This document shows positions 12,013-22,259 of a stretch of 64,000 nt of DNA, in pieces. The DNA comes from Megaleporinus macrocephalus. Taxonomy: Eukaryota; Chordata; Actinopteri; Characiformes; Anostomidae. The stretch's first letter is position 1, and every line of letters begins with the position of its first letter. The stretch lies in assembly GCA_021613375.1 (NCBI GenBank), contig CM038705.1:8259095-8323094 (forward strand), in the 5' to 3' direction. A model generated the notes under the pieces. It was not told where the DNA came from and searched no databases. It worked only from the letters and a program-made list of their open reading frames with translations. Made by a program: the position numbers and the translations under genes.

Positions 12013-12169
12013 GAGCATTTATTTAAAAAAAATTCCCGTGTCTATCTCTATGAATGTGGTGCTCCCAAGAGCCTTTGTGTGCAGCCATTCTGCATACATA
12101 TGTTACAAGATGCGTCTGAGAGAGTGAGAGAGCAAAGTCACCTGGTGCTAAAATATTGTGTAGTCTGAT

Positions 12170-14640
12170 CCCAGGATCAGTGCCAGGGTGAACCCGTCAT
12201 ATGAATGTGTTCGGCTAGAAGTGGCCTGCCTGCTTCTTGGTCGAGCCAGTCCGCACTGAGCAGTGGCTTTCTCCTGCTGCTGTGTTCCAATAAATAAAGA
12301 GCAAAGAATGTGTTTTACCTTGATTTGCTCTGTACTGATGCCACACTGGTGTCAGAAGTGGGGTTACACCTACTGTGACTAACTGTCAAGTGAAAGTGTT
12401 TAGCTAGCCGTAAACAGATTGCTTCATGGTCACATCAGCAAAGCACTAAGCAGTGGTTCTCTCCTGTTGCTGTGTTCCAATTATAAATAAAGAGTTTTTC
12501 CATGTCTTACTCTGTACTGATGCCACACTGGTGTCAGAAGTGGGGTTTCACCTACTGTCACTGTCAGGTGAAAGTGTTTAGATAGACATAACCAGTTTGC
12601 TTCATGGCCACATCAACCCAGCACTAAGCAGTGTTTCTCTCCTGCTACTGTGTTCCAGTAAAAGAGGATTTGTTTAAATGAGATTTTCCATGTATTACTC
12701 AGTACTGATGCCACACTGGTGTCAGAAGTGGGGTTTCACTTACTTAGCTAGACGTAACCAGATTGCTTCATGGCCACATCAGCCCAGTACTAAGCAGTGG
12801 TTCTCTCCTGATACTGTGTTCCAGTAAAAGAGAATTCGTTTAAATGAGTTTTTCCATGTCTTACTCTGTACTGATGCCACACTGGTGTCAGAAGTGGGGT
12901 TTCACTTACTTAGCTAGACGTAACCAGATTGCTTCATGGCCACATCAGCCCAGTACTAAGCAGTGGTTCTCTCCTGATACTGTGTTCCAGTAAAAGAGAA
13001 TTCGTTTAAATGAGTTTTTCCATGTCTTACTCTGTACTGATGCCACACTGGTGTCAGAAGTGGGATATTACATACTGTCACCAACTGTCAAGTGAAAGTG
13101 TTTAGCTAGCCATAAACAGATTGCTTCATGGTCACATCAGCAAAGCACTAAGCAGTGGTTCTCTCCTGTTGCTGTGTTCCAATTATAAATAAAGAGTTTT
13201 TCCATGTCTTACTCTGTACTGATGCCACACTGGTGTCAGAAGTGGGGTTTCACCTACTGTCACTAACTGTCAGGTGAAAGTGTTTAGCTAGACATAACCA
13301 GTTTGCTTCATGGCCACATCAACCCAGCACTAAGCAGTGTTTCTCTCCTGCTACTGTGTTCCAGTAAAAGAGGATTTGTTTAAATTAGTTTTTCCATGTA
13401 TTACTCAGTACTGATGCCACACTGGTGTCAGCAGTGGGGTTTCACCTACTTAGCTAGACGTAACCAGATTGCTTCATGGCCACATCAGCCCAGTACTAAG
13501 CAGTGGTTCTCTCCTGATACTGTGTTCCAGTAAAAGAGAATTCGTTTAAATGAGTTTTTCCATGTCTTACTCTGTACTGATGCCACACTGGTGTCAGAAG
13601 TGGGATTTTACATACTGTCACCAACTTTCAAGTGAAAGTGTTTAGCTAGCCATAAACAGATTGCTTCATGGTCACATCAGCAAAGCACTAAGCAGTGGTT
13701 CTCTCCTGTTGCTGTGTTCCAATTATAAATAAAGAGTTTTTCCATGTCTTACTCTGTACTGATGCCACACTGGTGTCAGAAGTGGGGTTTCACCTACTGT
13801 CACTAACTGTCAGGTGAAAGTGTTTAGCTAGACATAACCAGTTTGCTTCATGGCCACATCAACCCAGCACTAAGCAGTGTTTCTCTCCTGCTACTGTGTT
13901 CCAGTAAAAGAGGATTTGTTTAAATTAGTTTTTCCATGTCTTACTCAGTACTGATGCCACACTGGTGTCAGAAGTGGGGTTTCACCTACTTAGCTAGACG
14001 TAACCAGATTGCTTCATGGCCACATCAGCCCAGTACTAAGCAGTGGTTCTCTCCTGACACTGTGTTCCAGTAAAATATGATTTGTTTAAATGAGTTCTTC
14101 CATGTCTTACTCTGTACTGATGCCACACTGGTGTCAGAAGTGGGGTTTCACCTACTGTCACTAACTGTCAGGTGAAAGTGTTTAGCTAGACATAACCAGT
14201 TTGCTTCATGGCCACATCAGCAAAGCACTAAGCAGTGGTTCTCTCCAGCTACTGTGTTCCAGTAAAAGAGGATTTGTTTAAATGAATTTTTCCATGTATT
14301 ACTCAGTACTGATGCCACACTGGTGTCAGAAGTGGGGTTTCACCTATTTAGCTAGACGTAACCAGATTGCTTCATTGCCACATCAGCCCAGTACTAAGCA
14401 GTGGTTCTCTCCTAATACTGTGTTCCAGTAAAAGAGAATTCGTTTAAATTAGTTTTCCATGTCTTACTCTGTACTGATGCCACACTGGTGTCAGAAGTGG
14501 GATTTCACCTACTGTCACCAACTATCAGGTGAAACTGTTTGTGTAAAAGTGACATGTCTGCTTCCCAGTTGTGGGCTAGTAGTAGTTCTCCCCTGCTACT
14601 GTGTTCTAATAAAAAAGCATTCACTTAAAGAGCTAGGTTT
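12170..14640 (+). repeat. Tandem array of LTR-end plus primer-binding-site units
   Basis: Thirteen tandem units each contain GTTCTCTCCTG..CTGTGTTCCA, usually an AATAAA or AGTAAAAGA block, TTTTCCATGTCTTACTCTG, then TGATGCCACAC followed by TGGTGTCAGAAGTGGGG or -GGGAT. The last text complements the 3' end of a tRNA-Leu(CAA) including its CCA, so it looks like a retroelement primer binding site directly after an LTR end. TGGTGTCAG starts at 12347, 12529, 12717, 12883, 13049, 13231, 13423, 13589, 13771, 13963, 14129, 14321 and 14486. No gag/pol reading frame is present between units. Confidence 0.85.
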
Positions 14641-15017
14641 CCTGAGGCTTACTTTACACAGTATGATAATGAGTGGATGTGAAGCGAGGCTGGAGGGTCA
14701 CAAGAGGGAGTGATTTGCGGGAGCCATGCTGCCTCTTGTTTGTGCCCGCCACTGTTTGCGTAGCAAGTACAACATACAGCTCCGCACAAGTTCATCCCAG
14801 CTCACGGAAACCTCACTGACACATCTTTAGAGAACAAAGAAACACATTTATATGTGTGGAGCTGTTAGCCCCAGAGGCTGAGCAGGCAAGTGGGAAGACT
14901 AAACCACCAGCAATTCCAGCTGACAGGATACAAACGAGCAAGTGGAATTGTGAAATTGTGAAAAAGACCCTCAGGGCTTATGTAGTTAGAGTGTAATATG
15001 CAAAGCCAGTAACATAC

Positions 15018-15020
<3 letters not shown>

Positions 15021-15056
<36 letters not shown>
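15021..15056. repeat. (TA)n microsatellite
   Basis: Pure TA run directly left of the Tc1-type MITE. Confidence 0.95.
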
Positions 15057-15057
<1 letters not shown>

Positions 15058-15568
15058 TACCGCTCAAAAGTTTGGGATCACAGTGAAATGTTCTTGTTTT
15101 AATGGAGTATCTTCTTCCTTAACACAACAATGGACTGACGGGTCTCTAAAGAAAGTTGTTTCTTTCTGGTCATTTTGAGTCGGTCAGCAAGCCATCAACT
15201 GCTGATCTTCAGATACTAAACTAACCTAGAATGTTGTTCCCTTTTATACTCACTTATTAGTAGAATGTTTTTCAGCTGTGCATCACAATTGAGCAAGAGT
15301 GTCCTAACAACCAATTAGTCCAATAACATCCTTAACTTGGATTGGTGGTCGTACCAGGAGATTTAGACAGAGGACTGAGAATTGCTGATAATAGGACTAT
15401 ATACAAAATAAGCCTCTATACAAAAATAGACTTTAATACAAACATTTTTATTCTTTAAAAATCATCTGATACACTTATATTAATTGTGAAATGAACAATA
15501 TTGTTTGTGAATTGCATGAAAATTGCATAAAATGAAATTCTAAAGTGATTCTAAACATTTGAGCGGTA

Positions 15569-15573
<5 letters not shown>
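15055..15573 (+). mobile_element. Tc1-type non-autonomous element (MITE) between TA tracts
   Basis: Left terminus CTACCGCTCAAAAGTTTGGG; right terminus TCTAAACATTTGAGCGGTAG then TGTA, its inverted complement with few mismatches. The ~519-bp interior has no transposase frame. Both ends lie inside TA runs, as expected of a family that duplicates a TA target. Its ends resemble the 24-bp minisatellite units at 45.8 and 62.3 kb. Confidence 0.85.

Positions 15574-15632
<59 letters not shown>
15571..15632. repeat. (TA)n microsatellite
   Basis: Pure AT run directly right of the MITE. Confidence 0.95.
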
Positions 15633-15635
<3 letters not shown>

Positions 15636-15703
15636 TCTAAATTGCCTGTATATATTTCTACATCAGTTGAACACGCCAATGGCCATTTACACTGTGTGAC
15701 AAT

Positions 15704-15832
15704 TTCATGATAAATGGACCAATAGAAGTGCTCCAAAACAGCTTTGGAAAAATTCTGGTTCCATTGACTTACATTGCAAGTAAAGTATGTTTTTGATCTC
15801 TCCTGTAAAGTTACATTTTGGGAGATATTTTT
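15704..15832 (-). repeat. Dispersed repeat fragment (GTAAGTCAATGGAACCAGAA family)
   Basis: Reverse-orientation copy containing AATTCTGGTTCCATTGACTT and AAATGGACCAATAGAAGTGC. Confidence 0.65.
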
Positions 15833-15847
15833 TTTCATTGGAAGGTG

Positions 15848-15850
<3 letters not shown>

Positions 15851-15921
<71 letters not shown>
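15851..15921. repeat. (TA)n microsatellite
   Basis: About 35 TA units, the third long TA run within 900 bp. Confidence 0.95.
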
Positions 15922-15924
<3 letters not shown>

Positions 15925-16073
15925 TCCCTGTTCAAAGAAAATAATGTTTGTATTTTTATGTATAGTAAAATTATGTAACATCTTTACACCATTTCACTAA
16001 AGCAACCTTCTCAGCTTCTCAACAACCACAGAGCAAGTGGTGAAACCAGTCGGTGAAGAAAACCCCCCAGTTT

Positions 16074-16421
16074 TTACGCCGCTAGCCACAACGGGCGGAT
16101 CTGAAAAAAGCTGACCAGAATGATTGGACCGACCCCCACCCCCCAGACAAGTAAACTGTACTGTCGCAGACTGCGGGTGTGTCCCAGCTCACTTTGGAGC
16201 TGAAACGGTGAAATGCTTTGGTGATTCTTGCTGTAGTCAAAGCTGCCATACCTGCCACGGGGTGTGGCGTCTTCGTCAGGGCTGAAACCTGCAATACCAG
16301 TCCTAGAAAAATGCGCACGCAGCCTCTCGTGACATGCCTCCAGGTTTTTAATGTGTGAAAGTAGTCGGTCTTTGGATTTGCTGAGACCTACGTTTCTGGC
16401 TGCTCCCACATTTAGGGCCAT
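16074..16421 (-). other. Unassigned protein-like open frame
   Basis: A 115-codon frame on the minus strand starts at an ATG ending at 16421. The translation is mixed in composition rather than repeat-like: KSKDRLLSHIKNLEACHERL, then HFSRTGIAGFSPDEDATPRG, then YGSFDYSKNHQS, with a hydrophobic C-terminus (LLVWGVGVGPIILVSFF). The first half could be an amphipathic helix. I recognise no family. No splice partner, promoter or polyadenylation signal is evident, so it may be a retrocopy, an exon fragment, part of a transposon, or chance. Confidence 0.25.
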
Positions 16422-16934
16422 ACGCGCTCGTCAATATTGAGAAGCTGTGCCCTGGTTACTGACTGCGTATCTGAGGAGAGGACATGTGACAATGTGAAAA
16501 ATAGACTCATTTTCCCCATGGAAACGAAGTGGAGGAATGCAGAAATAGCTCCTCTCTTCTATCAGGCAAGCACTGTGTCCCGTGCTCCAGTTTTGCCAAT
16601 GCTTTTTACAGCAGCGATGAAAGCATGGGATTACTCCAGGTTTTGGCAGGTTTGTAACTCAAACCAAGCCTTAAATTAGATCGTTCAAGTCCCCCAGCTG
16701 GGAAATTTGACTTGTCAAGGCAGGTACACTGCAGATCAGGCAACTCTGGGTTAAAAATAACTACGTTAGTGACACTGACTAGTGGTTAAGAAGATGAAAA
16801 GGTGGCATGGACTTTCTTCTATATCAGTCAGTTCATTCATTTTCATTTACTTATTAACTGTTTTTTAATGAAAAGCCTCTATACTCAGATTCTAATCACA
16901 TTGGAACCACGCAAGGGAAAAACGCCAATCTACT

Positions 16935-17425
16935 GAATTTCTGCTTGACCCACAGACACCCTTTCGCATACATGGACTCAGGTTGGACCCCCGACCACTA
17001 ATGCTGTGTTAATTTGACCTGCACTCGTCCGTTTGTCCTTTTTTCCATCAATCTTTTCCCCCCCATAGAGTCCCATTCATTTTCAAGCGCACCCAAACAT
17101 CGTTTCGTTTAACCTACAGCCTCCAAACTGCCTGTATTCACTCAGGGCAGACCCCCGACCATGGCTGCATTGTTGGTTTGACCTGCACTCGTCTGTTTGT
17201 CATTTTTTTTCCATCCCTCTTTCCCCCTATAGAGTCTTATTCATTTTCGAATGCATCCCAACATCATAGTTTCCTTTAAGCTACAGCCTCCAAACTGCAT
17301 GTACTCACTCAGGACAGATCCTCAAACACATAGACCCGCTCTACTTGTCATTTATTCATCTTTTGTTCCTCGCACTGCTTAAGCTGCACAACTGTCCTGC
17401 AATTACTTCAGGAAGTGCACTTTTC
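16935..17425 (-). repeat. Inverted copy of the repeat at 8780-9240
   Basis: Repeating blocks TTGACCTGCACTCGTC, CCCATAGAGTCCCATTCATT, ACCTACAGCCTCCAAACTGC and CTCACTCAGGGCAGACCCCC are the reverse complement of the blocks at 8780-9240. It ends with GGAAGTGCACTTTTCTAGTT. Confidence 0.75.
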
Positions 17426-17524
17426 TAGTTGTTTATATTGTTCTTTTTGTACACCAGCATCATTAGTTAAACTTGTCTTTCAACACATTAAGATCAAAAT
17501 GTCTTTATAATTATATACATATAT

Positions 17525-17640
17525 ATCGCTAAATGGACCAATAAAAATGCTACAAAATCTCTAAGCATAAAACCACTTTACATTAAAAGTTAAGAAGGTT
17601 TTTGGCTTCTCCTGTAAAATGACTGTTTTGGAGGTTCTTT
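17525..17640 (-). repeat. Dispersed repeat fragment (GTAAGTCAATGGAACCAGAA family)
   Basis: CTAAATGGACCAATAAAAAT and TTCTCCTGTAAAATGACTG match the outer parts of the family; the central GGTTCCATTGACTT block is diverged. Confidence 0.5.
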
Positions 17641-18239
17641 ATATTTTCCTGCATGTGTCTGCTTGTTGCAGAGTCTCACTGTAACACAGCCAATCAGAAT
17701 GAAGCTTATCAACAAATTCATGAGCTCAGCAAAATGGGGAAAACAGAGTTTCATTCCTGGATCAAAACATAGGCTGTAAATGGGCGTGTAAAATTGCATC
17801 TGGGCAACCAAAGTCAGTCAAATACCTTCTATACAGAACAATCCAAAATAATCCAAAATTAATTTTATGGCACCTTTAAACTCTTCAGTCGTCTGGTTCC
17901 ATTCGCCACCACTCTGAACAATTTGTACTCAGCACGTTTCACCACAAAAGGAGCATTTCACGCCAGAAGTCTGTACATGATGGTGTTCACATCTTTACGA
18001 CTTAATAATACAGAAAATTTGGAAAATAATTCGAATTCGCCTTTAAGAGCAGCTCATCTTTGGAATATATAGTGTGCTTCGTAATGCTGAAAAAGCTGCC
18101 TTTTTGCCCAAATGTAATGAGAAATCGCTCTTTAGCTCTTCCCTCTACCAATTTAGTACCATTTCAGACTAAAACAAAGGACTTTGCAGCTCTTTTTGGG
18201 CTCAAACTCTTCGTTTTGGACAGAAAAATAAAAAGAAGA

Positions 18240-18449
18240 CAACGTTAGCACAGAGTCTCGAAGTGTCTCTCGCGCAGCGGTCGCTATGGTTACGTTTGAC
18301 GTCACCGCGCCCCGCTCCTGGGGCCGGGCCCTGATTGGAGGGAAACCCCGTGGACGAGCTCGACACTGACCGAGAGAATCAGCTGGGAGTCCGCGGTTAG
18401 CCTAGCTAGCTCCATCAAGAACCTCCGCTATCCCCGTCTATTCACTCAG
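18240..18449 (+). promoter_or_regulatory. ywhab: ywhab promoter and non-coding first exon
   Basis: A CpG-rich stretch contains a perfect CRE palindrome TGACGTCA at 18297-18304 and an inverted CCAAT box (ATTGG, 18334-18338) about 30 bp downstream. No TATA box is evident. A 5' UTR exon is inferred to end at 18449 because TTCACTCAG is followed by a consensus donor GTGAGC at 18450. The start site is not visible but should lie between about 18340 and 18400. CRE/CCAAT, TATA-less CpG promoters suit a broadly expressed gene such as 14-3-3. Confidence 0.65.
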
Positions 18450-18730
18450 GTGAGCAGCAGAAACGTCTTCATCTGTTTTCGTCTGTTACACGCATAAACC
18501 GCGGCCTTTTATTTTTAGCATACGGCGCTAAACAAACCGGAGGGAGTAGCCAGCGCGCTGGAGCTGCCGCGGTTACTCTGCCTGTGCTAGCTAGCCAGCC
18601 GGACACGAACAATGAAGAAGGCGTATTTAGGTTACGGCTGTTTATTTTTATCCGTGTATTTATTTTTTAAGCTTATCCGCCGATGAGATGCTAAATTGAT
18701 GGTCGGGAACGAAACTGGAATCACTTTGTT

Positions 18731-18800
18731 ATTCGAATTTTCTCCGTTCCGCCTTATATGGCTGCTGCACCATTTAAGGTGGAACGGGAAAAAAATCGAA
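18731..18800. repeat. Hairpin repeat copy 1 (CACCTTAA family)
   Basis: ATTCGAATTTTCTCCGTTCC..CCTTATATGG on the left and CCATTTAAGGTGGAACGG..TCGAA on the right form an imperfect inverted repeat around GCTGCTGCA. It lies within intron 1 of ywhab, about 280 bp after the first exon. Confidence 0.75.
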
Positions 18801-19037
18801 CAAGACGCTGGCGAATAGCCTACTCCAGTTCAGTAACCTCAAATATTCAACGCTTGTTTAAACACTCTTGTAGTGAGCTGTCTAGAAATGAACTAAAAAC
18901 AGTGTAGTACTGGTGAGATACGACAATGTAGCTTTAGCTACATTAGCCTTGTCAAACCTGCCCCGGCTAGGGGGGTTACCGTAAAACTCAGACTCGCGGT
19001 CAGTTTGATGGAAAATGCTCAACTGCTCGCTTTCTAG

Positions 19038-19345
19038 AGTTGGCTTCTTATTCGAATTCCTCGTTCCACCTTAAATGGTGCAGCGGTTACATTGTGGTGC
19101 GTCAGAATAGCTTCTGAATCGAATTCCCCTTTCCACCTTAAATGGTGCAGCAGTTACATTCTGGCGCCTCAGGTTAGCTGAAGTTAGCTTCCTATTCGAA
19201 TTCCCCGTTCCACCTTAAATAGTGCAGCAGTCACATTGTGGCGCGTCAGGTTGTCTCCTTATTCGAATTGTCCGTTCCACCTTAAGTGGTGCATCAGTTA
19301 CGTTGTGGCGCCGTTTAAGGTGGAACGGGGGAATTCGAATAAGCA
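19038..19345. repeat. Cluster of CACCTTAA-family repeats ending in a hairpin
   Basis: Four direct copies of a ~72-bp unit (TTCGAATTCC..CGTTCCACCTTAAATGG..GCAGCAGTTACATT..GGCGCGTCAGG) start near 19050, 19118, 19196 and 19262. The last is followed by an inverted arm (GTTTAAGGTGGAACGGGG, GAATTCGAATAAG), so 19258-19342 can fold into a long hairpin. The same hairpin family occurs at 18731 and 54555. Confidence 0.85.
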
Positions 19346-21141
19346 GCTTCAGCCACGTCTTTCTTCAGGTTTACGCTCAATAACGGCTCCGTTGCGCGTG
19401 CAGCGTTACCGCCAAAGCCTTTTAGCCTTAGCTCCATTTGAAAACAGGCGTCCATTTGCCGCTTCGGGTCTCCAGTAGCTTCTACCTGCGTTATTTTCTA
19501 GGCCTCCTGAAAAATAACGCAACAATAATTGCTGTAAATGTCCAAAAAACACAATTAATATGACGTTAGCCTGCCGTAGCTAGCTAGCTCGCTAGCTATC
19601 TGAGCCGGGGCGCTTGGCTCGTCATTCAGTGTTGTTCGTTAGCGTGTTAGCACGAAGCTAAACTCGTTATGGTGCCTCACATTTGGCTCTTGTGGGGCTT
19701 TGGATGCAATAGTTCTCATCATCTTCGGCCCAGATGCTTCAAAATGTGGTGAAAAGCGCAAACAAATGGCTTAACGTGACCACGGGTCGCGTATAAGGGA
19801 ATAACTGGGTGTGGTGGGGGAATACGGGCACATCCGCATTTTTCTCGATGGCAGTTCAGCTCCTTCAGAATTTCTTTAAAAAGGGCACATGGGCAGTTTT
19901 TTTAGCTTATTATAGTGAAACGTATTTAATGCCACTGCTTTTCTAAACACGAGTCGTCTTAAATTGAATGAAAGAAGAGTGACATATGAGGGCCGGAGCC
20001 GCTAGCGACACGTTTCCTGTTGCTTCTACACACAATCCATTGAAGGGGAAATCCATCGAATTTTCAGATTTTTTTTTTTACATAGTGAAGTCATTACTAT
20101 GTATACACGGGAATGTACAGTGTTTTGATAGGGAATGCTTCCTTATAGGGACTCGCATTTCAGCATTACATACCGCTGCCGTCGGAAACAAAGAATTATT
20201 TATAGAGTTATTCACAGTAGCGGTGATGGGAACCAGATGTCTGCACTATTTTCTGATTTATCACTATTTTTACCGTTTCAGCGTTACATACCACTGCTGT
20301 CGTATCTCCTTTAGACAGAAAAACATACTTTTAATGTACGCCAATATAGCCAGACGTATGCCCTAGTAAATCAGCATGAAATGTACACACAGTGTTAGGA
20401 GTTACAGGGACAAATTACAAATAGAGAGATGAGATTTTGTTCCTAGCAGCAATGTGTACAGTTAAAATATGTAAAATAGTGGTTAATCAAAGAAGTACCT
20501 TTTTTTTCAGTGCCTCACAAAGGTACCCTGAACCCTTTGCATATGTAGTTCCTGTCACCACCACCGGGAACAAAGTTTTTTTATGTACATTATTGGTTTA
20601 GGTATGTAAAAATCTTAAATACAATGAGCTGTAATTTGTTTTATCTGGTCAATTTAGACATTGAAGTAGATGGCTGTCTTAGTGTTGTAGACATTCTGAC
20701 CGTTGGTTCTAATCACAGCCACTGTAAAGAAAATAAGAAAGTGGGTGCCTTTCTTTATAGTAAACCATTCAGCATTAAACCACCATGCGTTCGTTTATTT
20801 AGGGTACAGTTACATCATAGTTGAACATAAAAAAACAGTGTAAATCCCTTTTATCTTTGGTGTATTAGCAGTGATTGTATTTTGGAATCCTAATGTCTTT
20901 TTTAAAAAAAGGTCATGCTAACCCAAGAACAATGCTGTTAACTAGAGGTGGGCTATGTGGTTTATTATTATTTAAGATTTGTCATCATTTTGCTCTCTTT
21001 AATTAAACATGTAGTTGGTCAGCACTCACAATGTCCATGTGTTGTATTGTGACATAATTTGTCTTTGTTAATACAATATATATTGTCACCAGTCTGATAG
21101 CACAGCTCTGCTGTCGACCTTAGTTAGTGAGGAGATTCAGT

Positions 21142-21525
21142 TAAATGTGGTACAGTAAGAGAACTGGCATGTGATGAAACACACTAAGTTTTAAACAAAG
21201 TGAAGTGGTCACTGCCACCACATGAATAAACTAATATTTATTCAATGAAACAATTACTAACATGAACTCTTTATTATATTCAGCCTCTCCCCTTTAGTCA
21301 TGCTTCACCAGAGATAAAGCCTTTTTGGTTTCTTTTCAGTCTAATGTGGTACAGTAAGAAAACTGGCATGTGATGAAACTCACTAGTAAGTTTTAAACAA
21401 AGTGAAGTGACTGCTGCCACATGAATAAACTAATATTTATTCAATAAAACAATTACTGAGAAAAGTCTCTTATGTCCAGCCTCTCCCCTTTAGTCATGCG
21501 TCACCAGATATAAAGCCTTTTTGTT
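21142..21525 (+). repeat. Tandem duplication (~199 bp, two copies) in ywhab intron 1
   Basis: AATGTGGTACAGTAAGAGAA / AATGTGGTACAGTAAGAAAA at about 21144 and 21343 head two similar blocks. Both continue with GGCATGTGATGAAAC, AATAAACTAATATTTATTCA and CAGCCTCTCCCCTTTAGTCA. Confidence 0.85.
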
Positions 21526-22210
21526 TTTTTTTATTAAAGCAATAAAGGGGGTTTGGGAAAGAGAACAAATGAATGGTTCAAGCGTCTTTAACAATAAATA
21601 ATGCTATTCCTGTTGGTGATCATCTAGCGTGGTAAGAACAAAAACACCTGACAACAGTGCCTGAGCAAGTTGTCAGCATGTTTCACCATGAATTGATTCA
21701 TGATTGTGTATTTTCACAATGTCTAGAATAGTTTTCGGATGAAGACAATTAAAATTGATAATTCTAATCATGTTGCACTTATTAATGCAGTGTTTCCCCA
21801 ACAGGGTGTACTATATTATATAATACTAGGAAGGTAGGTAGATAGATAGGTATAGATGGCTGACCAGTATATTTAATCCTGTCTTAACAATATTCAGTTT
21901 CCATTTGATCTCATTTTAACACAATCCAATAAGAAACTATTTCAGTTTGTTAAAGATAAACATAACACAGTGTTATTGATGTGATGCACCATTCAAGTGC
22001 AGGCTAGTTCCCTGTAGAGAATGTGTTAACTAACTTTCGCTTATGGTACATATGTACTTGTGCTTTTTCTTGCCACATTCTGTCGCGCCTGATCTTGCCT
22101 CACTTCTTATAGTTATTTCTGTGTCGTTAGGGAAATGAAGGAGCAGTATTAAACATATCTGGGCCAATAAATCTGATGGTTCTGATGTTGCACAGAACCT
22201 TACAATGTCA

Positions 22211-22214
22211 TATA

Positions 22215-22258
<44 letters not shown>
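22211..22258. repeat. (TG)n(TA)n microsatellite
   Basis: A TG run passes into a TA run inside intron 1. Confidence 0.9.
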
Positions 22259-22259
<1 letters not shown>

